A DNA stretch of 64,000 bases, taken from positions 124,001 through 188,000 of the forward strand of contig NZ_JAQFIN010000006.1 of the NCBI RefSeq assembly GCF_029504695.1. Direction: 5' to 3'. This document shows positions 25,546 to 33,854 of the stretch, piece after piece; position 1 is the stretch's first letter; each line of letters begins with the position of its first letter. The notes beneath the pieces were generated by a model. That model ran no database searches. It saw only the letters and a program-made list of their open reading frames with translations, and was not told the DNA's origin. The position numbers were made by a program, and so were the translations under genes. The DNA comes from Parabacteroides sp. PF5-6 (GTDB taxonomy: Bacteria > Bacteroidota > Bacteroidia > Bacteroidales > Tannerellaceae).

Positions 25546-25910
25546 CAGGAGCGGATTCTCTGGATTTTGCTCCCCGTTCGTTCTATTTTAGGAAAGAAAT
25601 TTGGGCTAAATCATTAAGATCTTTTAAGGAATCGAAGCGTTAATTCGGCTTCGGAAAAGACGTTTTTTACTTAAAAATGAGCCTGAATCCGGGCAGGCTA
25701 CCCGGCTAAAACGCTTTGCTATCCTCAAAAGGGTGTAAAATAACGGTCGTTTTCATTAATAAGTATTAATTAGGACGAAATTATTGCTTGTTTGCTATTC
25801 ATAACAAAAAAATGGTTTAGATTTGCATACTGGTGGGTATAAGGCTTAGAGATTCAAAACGGGATTAGAAACAGCAAATCTATATAAGTAACATTTTAAA
25901 CTTACATCTT
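25546..25910 (+). other. Gene-free 365-bp region with hairpins and a long leader
   Basis: No ORF of note. A 6-bp stem CGAAGC/GCTTCG (25633-25653) followed by GACGTTTTTT may terminate the protease gene. Downstream, AGCCTG/CAGGCT and CCGGG/CCCGG stems (about 25681-25714) share bases, so only one can form at a time. The promoter below starts a leader of about 80 bases before the TPR lipoprotein. Confidence 0.45.
25791..25825 (+). promoter_or_regulatory. Promoter of the TPR lipoprotein gene
   Basis: -33 TTTG (25791-25794) and -7 TAGATTTG (25818-25825), with a slightly long 23-bp spacer. Confidence 0.5.
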
Positions 25911-27605
25911 ATGAACAAAAAATTATTATTGCCATTATTTACTTTGGCAGCAATTTTCGCTCTTTCTTCTTGCTCGGGCAAGCTGAAACCGCTGGCAGAA
26001 GAGTATGTTAAGGCCGAACCTCAACCGCTGGAAGCCATTGGAGGTCAGGTACCGGTAACGATTAACGCTACTTTCCCAGCCAAATGGTTTAACAAAAACG
26101 CAACTGTGACTGTTACCCCGGTTCTTCGTTATGCCGGTGGTGAAACCTGGGGCACGGCTTATACCTACCAGGGTGAAAAAGTTAGTGGTAACAATCAGGT
26201 GATTTCTCAGAAGAACGGCGGAAACGTGACGATGAGATCTTCTTTCGCTTACAAGCCGGAGATGAAGAAATCCGAATTGTATCTGACTTTCGACGCAAAG
26301 ATCAAAAACAAAACCGTACAGTTGCCTGACCTGAAAATCGGTGAAGGTGTGATTGCTACTTCCGCGTTGGCGGATGCCGGTACGGCAAATGCAGCGATCG
26401 GTGCTGACAAATTCCAACGCATTATCAAAGAAGCTCACGATGCAAACATCATGTTCTTGATCCAGCAAGCCGAACTGCGTTCAAAAGAATTGAACAAAGG
26501 TGAAATCGCAGACTGGAAAAACCTGGTAAAGAATGCCGACGAAGCGCCGAACCAGAATGTAGCCATCGAGATTTCTGCTTATGCCTCTCCTGACGGGGGT
26601 GTGAAGCTGAACACCGGTCTGGCAGAAAGACGTGAAGCGAATACTTCTAAATATCTGGAAAGAGAATTGAAGAGAGCAAAAGTTGATGTTCCGGTGGATG
26701 CTCGTTACACGGCTCAGGACTGGGAAGGATTCCAACAGCTGGTATCTAAATCAAACATCCAGGACAAAGATCTCGTACTGCGTGTATTGTCTATGTACGA
26801 CAACGATCCGGAAAGACGCGAACAGGAAATCAAGAATATCTCTTCTGTATTCAGCACACTGGCTGAAGAGATCCTGCCGCAACTGCGTCGTTCACGTTTG
26901 ACGGCCAATATCGAAATCATTGGCAAATCTGACGATGAAATCAGCGCTTTGGCGAAGAGCAACCCGAGAGAACTGACGGTAGAAGAAATCCTTTACGCCG
27001 CTACATTGACGAATAATGCAACTGAAAAAGAAGCGATCTACAAAAAAGCAAGCGAACTCTACGGTAGCGACTATCGTACGTGGAACAACATCGGTATGAT
27101 GCGTTTCCAAGCGGGCGACCTGGCTCAGGCAGAAGCGATGTTCAACAAAGCCAACTCGGTGAAGTCTAACCCGGAAGCAAACATGAACTTAGGTTTGATC
27201 GCGTTGACGAAAGGCGACAAAGTGAAAGCTCAACAATTGCTGGGTAGCGCTTCTGGCGTGAACGAACTGAGCGAAGCACTGGGTGTATTGTATCTGGAGC
27301 AAGGCGAATACGCGAAAGCAGTAAACTCTTTCGGTTCGATCAAGAGCAACAATGCCGCATTGGCTCAGATCATGGCGAAAGACTACAGCAAAGCACAGCA
27401 GACATTGAACGCTGTTCCTAACGCTGACGCCGTAACAGACTATCTGAAAGCTGTTGTTGCCGCCCGTACGAACAATTCTAACGGTGTGATCAGTAACTTG
27501 AAAGCAGCTATCGCTAAAGATAAATCACTGGCCAAAGAAGCTGCGATCGATCTTGAATTTGCGAAGTATGCAACAAACGCTGATTTCTCAGGTTTAGTAA
27601 GATAA
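25911..27605 (+). CDS. TPR-containing envelope lipoprotein
   Basis: Exported lipoprotein of 564 residues with Cys21 (FALSSC). Residues about 40-155 form a beta-rich domain. The middle has an OmpA-like stretch (VAIEISAYASPDGGVKLNTGLAERREANTS is split by Pro/Gly and resembles an OmpA C-terminal fold). The C-terminal half holds tetratricopeptide repeats (YRTWNNIGMMRFQAGDLAQA, ANMNLGLIALTKGDKVKAQ and so on). This suggests peptidoglycan contact plus protein-protein interaction in an envelope complex. The codon choice looks uniform and optimised and the leader is long, consistent with high expression. The specific partner is unknown; I would not name it. Confidence 0.8.
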   Translation: MNKKLLLPLFTLAAIFALSSCSGKLKPLAEEYVKAEPQPLEAIGGQVPVTINATFPAKWFNKNATVTVTPVLRYAGGETWGTAYTYQGEKVSGNNQVISQKNGGNVTMRSSFAYKPEMKKSELYLTFDAKIKNKTVQLPDLKIGEGVIATSALADAGTANAAIGADKFQRIIKEAHDANIMFLIQQAELRSKELNKGEIADWKNLVKNADEAPNQNVAIEISAYASPDGGVKLNTGLAERREANTSKYLERELKRAKVDVPVDARYTAQDWEGFQQLVSKSNIQDKDLVLRVLSMYDNDPERREQEIKNISSVFSTLAEEILPQLRRSRLTANIEIIGKSDDEISALAKSNPRELTVEEILYAATLTNNATEKEAIYKKASELYGSDYRTWNNIGMMRFQAGDLAQAEAMFNKANSVKSNPEANMNLGLIALTKGDKVKAQQLLGSASGVNELSEALGVLYLEQGEYAKAVNSFGSIKSNNAALAQIMAKDYSKAQQTLNAVPNADAVTDYLKAVVAARTNNSNGVISNLKAAIAKDKSLAKEAAIDLEFAKYATNADFSGLVR

Positions 27606-27621
27606 TAGTAAGAAATAATCG

Positions 27622-27656
27622 AAAGCCGGTCTCTTTTCGGGGGCCGGCTTTTTTTT
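27622..27656 (+). terminator. Terminator of the TPR lipoprotein gene
   Basis: 8-bp stem AAAGCCGG/CCGGCTTT followed by a T-run. Confidence 0.85.
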
Positions 27657-27667
27657 GTCCTCAGCCG

Positions 27668-27779
27668 CGCGAAAAAGGCCGGCGGCGTTTGCAAAAAGGC
27701 CGGCAGGGTTTTGAAAAAGGCCGGCAGGGTTTTTGAAAAGGCCGGCAGGGATTTCAGAAAGGCCGGCGGGAATGGAAAA
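27668..27779 (-). repeat. 3'-end tandem array A (21-bp units)
   Basis: Five GGCCGGC cores start at 27677, 27698, 27719, 27740 and 27761, exactly 21 bp apart, each flanked by A-rich and T-rich arms. The array ends 4 bases from the stop of the M16 peptidase gene, and its core sequence is shared with array B. Confidence 0.85.
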
Positions 27780-27783
27780 AGGT

Positions 27784-29004
27784 CTATTTATAGATCAAAC
27801 TGGAGAGTTGATCGGGGGCAAATACCTCGTTAGCTGCTTCAAGAATGTCTTCGGCTGTGATATTTTCTATTTTTGCAAAAACTTCCGCTAAGGAATCGTA
27901 GCGGTTATAGTGGAGGTAACTTTTTCCTAACCCCAGAAACAGCCCTTCCCGGTTATCCGCGGAGAGGCCCAATTGCCCAACCACCTGTTTTTTCGCGGCG
28001 GAAAGCTGGCTGATACTCAGCTTGTTGTCGCGCAGTGATCCTAATGTCTTATGAACCAAGGTGATGGCTTTGTCCAGGTTTTTAGGGTCGGTGCCGAAAT
28101 AGATATTGGCTAATCCGGTATCCGTATAAGTTGTAATATTGGACTCAACGTTATAGACCAGACCGTGTCTTTCGCGTAAAATCAGATTTAACCGGCTGTT
28201 CATGCCCGGCCCTCCCAACATATTATTCAATAAGAATAGGGGCAATCTTTTCTCACTAAACATAGAATAGGCCTTTCCACCGATCAATACATGCGCTTGA
28301 TGGGTCTCTTTTTCGACTTTCCGGTGATGATTCGTGATCACAGGCGGGGCCTGGCGGTCCTTTTTGCCTAAGGGTAAACTGATTTTATCTAATGTGCCTT
28401 CCACTTCTCTGACGATCCGTTTGAAATCGCGCCTTCCCATAGAGAAAAATACCATATTCCCGGGCACGTAAAAGCGCTGGGTGAATGATTTTCCTGTTTC
28501 TGACGTAAACCGAAGTAAAGAAGCTTCATCCCCCAGGATATGATGGCCCAAAGCATGCCCATCGAAGAGTAAATTCTCGAATTCATCGAAGATTAGCTCC
28601 GAAGGATTGTCTTCGTACGAGTTGATCTCGTCGAGAATAACATCGACCTCCTTTTCGATTTCATGGGAAGGGAATTGGGAATGAAAGACCAGGTCGGTCA
28701 GCAGTTCGAAAGCCCGGCTGAAATGCTCTTCCATGAAAACGGAATAGACAAAGGTCTCTTCTTTCGTCGTATAGGCATTCAGTTCGCCTCCGACATTCTC
28801 CATACGGTTCAGGATATGCCAGGCTTTTCTTTTGGTTGTGCCTTTAAACAGCATGTGTTCGACGAAATGAGCCAGTCCGAATTCATCCGTTTCTTCATCG
28901 CGCGTACCGGCGTTTATCGCAAAGCCACAGTAAGAAACCGGCGATTCCATCGGTAAATGGACCATACGAAGACCATTAGATAAACAGTGTGAAAAGTAGT
29001 GCAT
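27784..29004 (-). CDS. M16-family zinc metallopeptidase (insulinase/processing peptidase type)
   Basis: Zinc peptidase of the pitrilysin/MPP group, single-unit form of 406 residues. Inverted zinc motif HFVEH (46-50), a downstream acidic helix with the third ligand (EKEVDVILDEI, about 115-130) and the C-terminal inactive half typical of M16B. No signal peptide, so cytoplasmic. I chose the ATG at 29004 because the canonical promoter at 29031-29062 lies between it and a further in-frame start at 29061. Substrate unknown. Transcribed alone and followed by array A. Confidence 0.9.
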   Translation of the reverse strand: MHYFSHCLSNGLRMVHLPMESPVSYCGFAINAGTRDEETDEFGLAHFVEHMLFKGTTKRKAWHILNRMENVGGELNAYTTKEETFVYSVFMEEHFSRAFELLTDLVFHSQFPSHEIEKEVDVILDEINSYEDNPSELIFDEFENLLFDGHALGHHILGDEASLLRFTSETGKSFTQRFYVPGNMVFFSMGRRDFKRIVREVEGTLDKISLPLGKKDRQAPPVITNHHRKVEKETHQAHVLIGGKAYSMFSEKRLPLFLLNNMLGGPGMNSRLNLILRERHGLVYNVESNITTYTDTGLANIYFGTDPKNLDKAITLVHKTLGSLRDNKLSISQLSAAKKQVVGQLGLSADNREGLFLGLGKSYLHYNRYDSLAEVFAKIENITAEDILEAANEVFAPDQLSSLIYK

Positions 29005-29030
29005 ACAGCGTGCTGTCAATTTAGAGGGGG

Positions 29031-29062
29031 CAAAGGTAGTGAAAGCGGAGCGCAGAAGCAAA
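29031..29062 (-). promoter_or_regulatory. Canonical promoter of the M16 gene
   Basis: Minus strand: -33 TTTG (29059-29062), 20-bp spacer, -7 TACCTTTG (29031-29038). The spacer is almost identical to that of the promoter at 44259-44290. Confidence 0.8.
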
Positions 29063-29141
29063 TTTTGTATGGAAACAAAGGTACGATAAATACGGCAAAG
29101 AAAAAAAGCGCTTGAAACCAGTGTTCAATCATTAAAATGAA

Positions 29142-29149
29142 TATTTTTG
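29142..29149 (+). promoter_or_regulatory. -7 box of the SIS-domain isomerase gene
   Basis: TATTTTTG; an AAGGAG ribosome site follows just before the ATG at 29170. Confidence 0.45.
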
Positions 29150-29169
29150 CAGCAAAAAGATAAAGGAGT

Positions 29170-29781
29170 ATGACAAAGGAAGAAATCTCATGCTTGTTGG
29201 AACAAGAGGCGGAAGCGGTTCGTAACATTCCGATAACCAGTGGCTATGAAGAAGCCGTAGAGCTTATTTATCAATATATCCACGAGCAGGGAGGCACGCT
29301 GATCACCTGTGGCATGGGTAAAGCGGGACAAATCGCGATGAATATCGCAACCACCTTCAGCTCGACAGGGACCCCTGCTTATTTTCTGCACCCAAGCGAA
29401 GCCCAGCACGGCGACCTGGGCATTGTACGGGGGAACGACCTGATGTTGCTGATCTCCAATTCCGGGAAAACACGCGAATTGGTCGAATTGATCGAGCTCA
29501 CCCGTGGTATTGCTCCGGATATGAAATTCATTGTCATCACCGGAAACCCGGAAAGTGCCTTGGCGGAAGCGGCTACGGTCTGCCTGCCGACGGGTGGCCC
29601 CAAGGAGGTTTGCGCCCTGGGACTGACGCCAACCACTTCGACGACGGTGATGACCGTCATCGGCGACATCCTGGTGGTCGGCACCATGCGCCGCATCGGA
29701 TTCTCGAGCCGCGACTATGCCATCCGCCATCATGGCGGCTATCTGGGCTCCAAGAGCCGCGAACTCAGTCAAAAGGAATAA
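29170..29781 (+). CDS. kdsD: Single-domain arabinose-5-phosphate isomerase (SIS domain)
   Basis: Sugar isomerase of the KpsF/GutQ/KdsD family that makes arabinose-5-phosphate from ribulose-5-phosphate, the first step towards Kdo for lipopolysaccharide. 203 residues, only the SIS domain: GMGKAG (48-53), HPSEAQHGD, SNSGKT (96-101) and LGLTPTTSTTV. The tandem CBS domains of the E. coli enzyme are absent; single-domain active versions are known from Bacteroides fragilis (recalled literature). A good RBS (AAAGGAG) precedes the ATG. The PfkB kinase gene follows after 17 bases. A 6-phospho-3-hexuloisomerase role is the main alternative. Confidence 0.82.
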   Translation: MTKEEISCLLEQEAEAVRNIPITSGYEEAVELIYQYIHEQGGTLITCGMGKAGQIAMNIATTFSSTGTPAYFLHPSEAQHGDLGIVRGNDLMLLISNSGKTRELVELIELTRGIAPDMKFIVITGNPESALAEAATVCLPTGGPKEVCALGLTPTTSTTVMTVIGDILVVGTMRRIGFSSRDYAIRHHGGYLGSKSRELSQKE

Positions 29782-29798
29782 ACAAACCGGTAGATCCC

Positions 29799-30728
29799 AT
29801 GCGAAAAGTAATTGGTGTTGGTGAAACGATACTGGATATCATCTTCAAAGACAACCAGCCCTGTCGCGCCATCCCCGGGGGAACCGTTTTCAACGGCATG
29901 GTGTCTCTGAGCCGGATGGGCGTTCCGGTGTCTTTCATCAGTGAGATGGGCAACGATCAGGTGGGCGATCTGATCGGTTCCTTTATGGAAGAAAACGCCC
30001 TTTCCACCGAGTTTATCGACTGTTATCCGGATGGGAAAAGTCCGGTAGCCCTGGCTTTTCTCGACGAGAAAAAAGAGGCCAGTTATATGGTTTTCAAAGA
30101 TTATCCGGCCCAACGGTTGGAGGTTCCGTTCCCACAGATCAACGCAGACGATATCTTTATTCTGGGTTCTTACTACGCCCTTAACCCTGCCTTGCGCGAC
30201 CGCATCGTCGAACTTCTGCAGTATGCACAGGAAAGGAAAGCGATTATCTATTACGATCCGAACTTCAGGAAGCCCCATGCCGCCGAGGCGCTTCGCTTAC
30301 GCCCCAATATCCTGGAGAATTTCGAATATGCCGATATCGTGAGAGGGTCGAATGAAGACTTCTATCATCTCTTCGGGAAGACGGATATGCAAGAGATCTA
30401 CGAACAATACATCGCTTTCTACTGCGACCGCCTCATCGTGACCCATGCCGCCGGAGGGGCGGACCTGTACCTGCGCGAACAAAAAGAACACTTCAGCGCT
30501 CCCCCGATCGAACCGGTCAGCACGATAGGCGCGGGAGATAATTTTAACGCCGGCTTGATCTACGGACTGTTAAAGTATAACATCCGCCGGAACGACCTTT
30601 CCCAATTGGCAAGGGCCGACTGGGAGAAGATCGTGGACTGTGGGATGGACTTTGCCGCCCATGTCTGCCAGACTTTTGAAAACTATATCTCCTTCTCTTT
30701 TGCCGACGATTACAAGCGGCTGTCTTAA
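29799..30728 (+). CDS. PfkB-family sugar kinase
   Basis: Ribokinase/fructokinase-superfamily kinase, 309 residues. N-terminal sugar-binding strand (VGETILDIIFKDNQ), PGGTVFNG, and the C-terminal signature GAGDNFNAGL with the catalytic base Asp247. Start fixed at 29799, after the stop of the isomerase gene; reading frames further upstream belong to that gene. It is cotranscribed with the isomerase, so the substrate may be a sugar linked to pentose or Kdo metabolism, but the sequence does not decide between fructose, ribose and others. Cytoplasmic. Confidence 0.87.
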   Translation: MRKVIGVGETILDIIFKDNQPCRAIPGGTVFNGMVSLSRMGVPVSFISEMGNDQVGDLIGSFMEENALSTEFIDCYPDGKSPVALAFLDEKKEASYMVFKDYPAQRLEVPFPQINADDIFILGSYYALNPALRDRIVELLQYAQERKAIIYYDPNFRKPHAAEALRLRPNILENFEYADIVRGSNEDFYHLFGKTDMQEIYEQYIAFYCDRLIVTHAAGGADLYLREQKEHFSAPPIEPVSTIGAGDNFNAGLIYGLLKYNIRRNDLSQLARADWEKIVDCGMDFAAHVCQTFENYISFSFADDYKRLS

Positions 30729-30765
30729 ATATATTTAATCGGGTATTTTGGAAGCATAGTTTCAT

Positions 30766-30773
30766 TATCTTTG
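30766..30773 (+). promoter_or_regulatory. -7 box of the phosphatase-like lipoprotein gene
   Basis: TATCTTTG, 21 bases before the ATG; a TTTG lies only 15 bp upstream, too close for a standard -33. Confidence 0.5.
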
Positions 30774-30794
30774 TAGAAGAAGTAAAAAAGCTTT

Positions 30795-31850
30795 ATGTTT
30801 CGCAATATTCTTTCATTCATAATCAGTACGGTCACGTTGACGGGATGTTCTTTGCACGCTCCTGATATCTATACCCTTTGCATGCGTGACGGAATAGGCA
30901 ACTACATTATCAAATGGGAGACCAACCCGCCCGTTGACGGCACGGTAAACATCTACGTCTCCGATAATCCGGAGAAATTCAATAAAACCGCTCCGGTGCT
31001 TCAGGCACCGATCCATCAGGGAGCTACGACTTTCATTACGACCGACAACGTCACCCGCAAATACTTCAAACTGGTTTTCAATGAGAAATACAGCCAGGTG
31101 GTAGGCGCCCGCTCCGTTCCCCTCGATAGCGTTCCGAACCTGCGCGATCTGGGTGGATACTTCAACAACCGCCATAAAATGATCCGCTGGGGCAGAGTCT
31201 ACCGGTCGGGCGATATCAGCAACCTGAGCATCCTCGACTCTTTGCGGCTGAACAAACTCGGACTGAAAACAGTCATCGACCTGAGAAGCAAAAAGGAAAT
31301 GACCGAGTCGCCCCTGGTTCTTCCGGACATTAACATCATCAAAGCGCCACTTACGATAGGCGACCTGACCGATTTGCAGCCTTATCTGCAGGCGGGACGG
31401 ATCCGAAAAGGCGATGCGGTGGTCTATATGCAGGATACCTACCTCAAGTTCATGACCGAAAACAATGCCGCTTTCGCGGAAGCCTTACGCCTCTTTCTGG
31501 ATAAAGATAATTACCCGATCCTGTTCAATTGCTCATTGGGGAAAGATGCGAGCGGCTTCTTATCCGCCCTGTTGCTTGCTGCTTTGTCGGTGCCCGAAGA
31601 AACGATCATGCAGGACTATCTGGCGTCGAATGATTATATGATAGTCAACCGCTACGCCTCCTTCGCCCGCGACCTGAGCCAGGATTCCCAGGAAGCCATC
31701 ACGGCGATTCTTTCGGCCAACGAATCCTATATCAATCCGTTATTACTTCGGATCAGAAAAGACCACGGAGGCATGAATAATTACCTGGAAACAGTCCTTG
31801 AATTCACCGATAAAGACCAGGACAAACTGAAAGATATCTTACTTTATTAA
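30795..31850 (+). CDS. Tyrosine/serine phosphatase-like lipoprotein lacking the P-loop arginine
   Basis: Exported lipoprotein (lipobox LTGC, Cys18), 351 residues. Residues about 30-100 form a fibronectin-like domain. Residues about 105-330 match the Y_phosphatase3 family (PF13350): VPNLRDLGGY, WGRVYRSGDIS, TVIDLRSKKE. The P-loop, normally HCxxGKDRTG, reads NCSLGKDASG: Cys246 and Asp251 are kept but the phosphate-binding arginine is Ala252 and the preceding His is Asn. Catalysis on phosphotyrosine is therefore doubtful; a binding role or altered chemistry is possible. Transcribed alone, upstream of deaD. Confidence 0.8.
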   Translation: MFRNILSFIISTVTLTGCSLHAPDIYTLCMRDGIGNYIIKWETNPPVDGTVNIYVSDNPEKFNKTAPVLQAPIHQGATTFITTDNVTRKYFKLVFNEKYSQVVGARSVPLDSVPNLRDLGGYFNNRHKMIRWGRVYRSGDISNLSILDSLRLNKLGLKTVIDLRSKKEMTESPLVLPDINIIKAPLTIGDLTDLQPYLQAGRIRKGDAVVYMQDTYLKFMTENNAAFAEALRLFLDKDNYPILFNCSLGKDASGFLSALLLAALSVPEETIMQDYLASNDYMIVNRYASFARDLSQDSQEAITAILSANESYINPLLLRIRKDHGGMNNYLETVLEFTDKDQDKLKDILLY

Positions 31851-31871
31851 AGTGAATCCGAATTATTTACC

Positions 31872-31879
31872 TACCTTTG
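31872..31879 (+). promoter_or_regulatory. -7 box of the DEAD-box helicase gene
   Basis: TACCTTTG, about 33 bases before the proposed TTG start. Confidence 0.5.
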
Positions 31880-31911
31880 CGGCTTCGTACATACAATAAA
31901 ATCATATTTTT

Positions 31912-33753
31912 TTGAAAACATTTGAAGAATTAGGAGTTGCCCCGCTGATATTGCAGGCAATTCAGGAAATGGGTTATGAATCGCCCATGCCGGTACAGGA
32001 AGAAGTGATTCCCCTGTTACTGGGAGAAGATAACGATGTCATTGCTTTGGCGCAAACAGGTACAGGGAAAACAGCCGCATTCGGTATTCCCATCCTCCAG
32101 AAGATAGAAATCGACCAATATCATCCGCAAGCTTTAATCCTTTGTCCCACCCGCGAACTTTGTCTGCAGATCGCCAACGATCTGAACGACTATTCCAAAT
32201 ACATGGATAAACTTCGTGTATTGCCGGTTTACGGTGGATCCAGCATTGAAAGTCAGATCAAGACATTGAAACGCGGCGTACACGTCGTGGTAGCTACTCC
32301 CGGCCGTTTATTGGATTTGATGAACCGCAAGACAGTGGATCTGGGCCTGGTCAAAAACGTAATCCTCGATGAAGCCGACGAAATGCTCAACATGGGCTTT
32401 TCCGATAGTATCAATGCGATCCTGGCCGAAGTGCCCGAGTCGCGCAATATGCTGCTCTTCTCGGCAACGATGCCCCAGGGTATTGCCGGTATCACCCGCA
32501 AATATATGCGCAATCCCAAAGAGATTGTGATCGGCAAGAAGAACGAAGGGAATAAGAACATACGCCATAGCTACTATATGGTTCGGGCGCAGGATAAATA
32601 TCTGGCGCTGAAACGCATTGCCGACTACTATCCCAATATCTACGGTATCATCTTCTGCCGCACCCGGAAAGAGACACAGGAGATCGCCGACAAACTGATT
32701 CAGGACGGCTACAATGCCGACTCTTTGCATGGCGAACTCAGCCAGATGCAGCGCGACTATGTGATGCAGAAGTTCCGCATCAAGAACCTCCAGCTGTTAG
32801 TGGCGACCGATGTGGCGGCCAGAGGATTGGATGTCGACGACCTGACCCATGTGATCAACTACGGTTTGCCCGATGAAATCGAGTCTTATACCCATCGTAG
32901 CGGACGTACGGGACGTGCCGGGAAAACCGGGATCTCCATCTCCATCTGCCATATCAAAGAGAAAGGTAAGATCAAAGAGATCGAACGGATCATCAACAAG
33001 AAGTTCGAAAAAGGAGAAATGCCCAGCGGAAAAGCCATCTGCGAAAAGCAATTATTCAACCTGGTCGACGAGATCGAGAAGGTCAAAGTCAATGAAGAAG
33101 AAATCGAAAGCCTTATGCCTTCCATCTTCCGCAAACTGGAGTGGCTCGATAAAGAAGATATCATCAAACGGGTGGTCTCATTGGAGTTCAACCGGATGAT
33201 CGATTACTATAAAGATGCCGATGAAATCGAGGTTATCGATGAACGCTCCGCCCGAAAGGAGAAAGGCGAGAGAGGCGAAAGAAGTGAAAGAGGGCAGGGC
33301 GGCCGGAAAACGTATACGGCGGAAGATGGCTTTACCCGTTTCTTCCTCAACTTCGGAAAGGCCGACGGTTTGTATCCGAACAACCTGATCGAGTTGGTCA
33401 ATAAATGTGTGCCGGGCAAAGTACAGATCGGAAAGATCGACTTGCGCGAAAACTTCTCTTTCTTCGAAGTCGATCAATACGAAAGCAAACGGGTGATGGA
33501 CCTGATGAATGGCTTTGAGATCGACGGGCGGCGGATTTCCGTCGAACCGGCGCAAGGTGCCAAAGGCGAAGGCGGCGGCAAAGGACGGGGAAGATCGGGC
33601 GACCGGGGCAAATACGGCGGCGACCGCAAGAAAGGCCGGGACGACAAATCCCATTTCTACGACCGCTTCGACAAATCGGAAAGAAACAGTGAAAAGCCCT
33701 GGCGGCGTTCCTCTTCCGATCGCTTCGACCGCAAGAGAAGATCGAATAAATAA
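31912..33753 (+). CDS. deaD: DEAD-box RNA helicase DeaD/CsdA
   Basis: ATP-dependent RNA helicase of ribosome assembly and cold response, 613 residues. Q motif (TFEELGV ... PMPVQEEVIP), Walker A AQTGTGKT (47-54), DEAD (153-156), SAT (184-186), HRSGRTGRAG (motif VI), and a C-terminal DbpA-type RNA-binding domain (about 460-565), followed by a Gly/Arg/Lys-rich basic tail. The start appears to be TTG at 31912: the protein begins KTFEELGV as relatives do, and no ATG lies in frame before the Q motif. A strong terminator follows the gene. Confidence 0.94.
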   Translation: MKTFEELGVAPLILQAIQEMGYESPMPVQEEVIPLLLGEDNDVIALAQTGTGKTAAFGIPILQKIEIDQYHPQALILCPTRELCLQIANDLNDYSKYMDKLRVLPVYGGSSIESQIKTLKRGVHVVVATPGRLLDLMNRKTVDLGLVKNVILDEADEMLNMGFSDSINAILAEVPESRNMLLFSATMPQGIAGITRKYMRNPKEIVIGKKNEGNKNIRHSYYMVRAQDKYLALKRIADYYPNIYGIIFCRTRKETQEIADKLIQDGYNADSLHGELSQMQRDYVMQKFRIKNLQLLVATDVAARGLDVDDLTHVINYGLPDEIESYTHRSGRTGRAGKTGISISICHIKEKGKIKEIERIINKKFEKGEMPSGKAICEKQLFNLVDEIEKVKVNEEEIESLMPSIFRKLEWLDKEDIIKRVVSLEFNRMIDYYKDADEIEVIDERSARKEKGERGERSERGQGGRKTYTAEDGFTRFFLNFGKADGLYPNNLIELVNKCVPGKVQIGKIDLRENFSFFEVDQYESKRVMDLMNGFEIDGRRISVEPAQGAKGEGGGKGRGRSGDRGKYGGDRKKGRDDKSHFYDRFDKSERNSEKPWRRSSSDRFDRKRRSNK

Positions 33754-33766
33754 ACGATAAACCATA

Positions 33767-33800
33767 AGAGAGGGGATGGATATTCATCCCCTCTTTTTTT
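33767..33800 (+). terminator. Terminator of deaD
   Basis: 10-bp stem AGAGGGGATG/CATCCCCTCT with a 6-base loop and a T-run. The last T bases also supply the -33 TTTG of the next promoter. Confidence 0.9.
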
Positions 33801-33827
33801 GTCGCTTTCATAAAGTGATTATCTTTG
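33798..33827 (+). promoter_or_regulatory. Promoter of the tricorn protease gene
   Basis: -33 TTTG (33798-33801), 18-bp spacer, -7 TATCTTTG (33820-33827). It overlaps the end of the deaD terminator. Confidence 0.6.
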
Positions 33828-33854
33828 TTACCAGTCAAATAAATCTATACACGT

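Noticed and set aside
27668-27779. CRISPR array
   Set aside because: Units are contiguous 21-mers without unique spacers, and no cas gene is in the window.
29610-29798. 63-residue extension of the PfkB kinase
   Set aside because: It overlaps the isomerase gene in another frame and has Arg/His/Pro-rich shadow composition.
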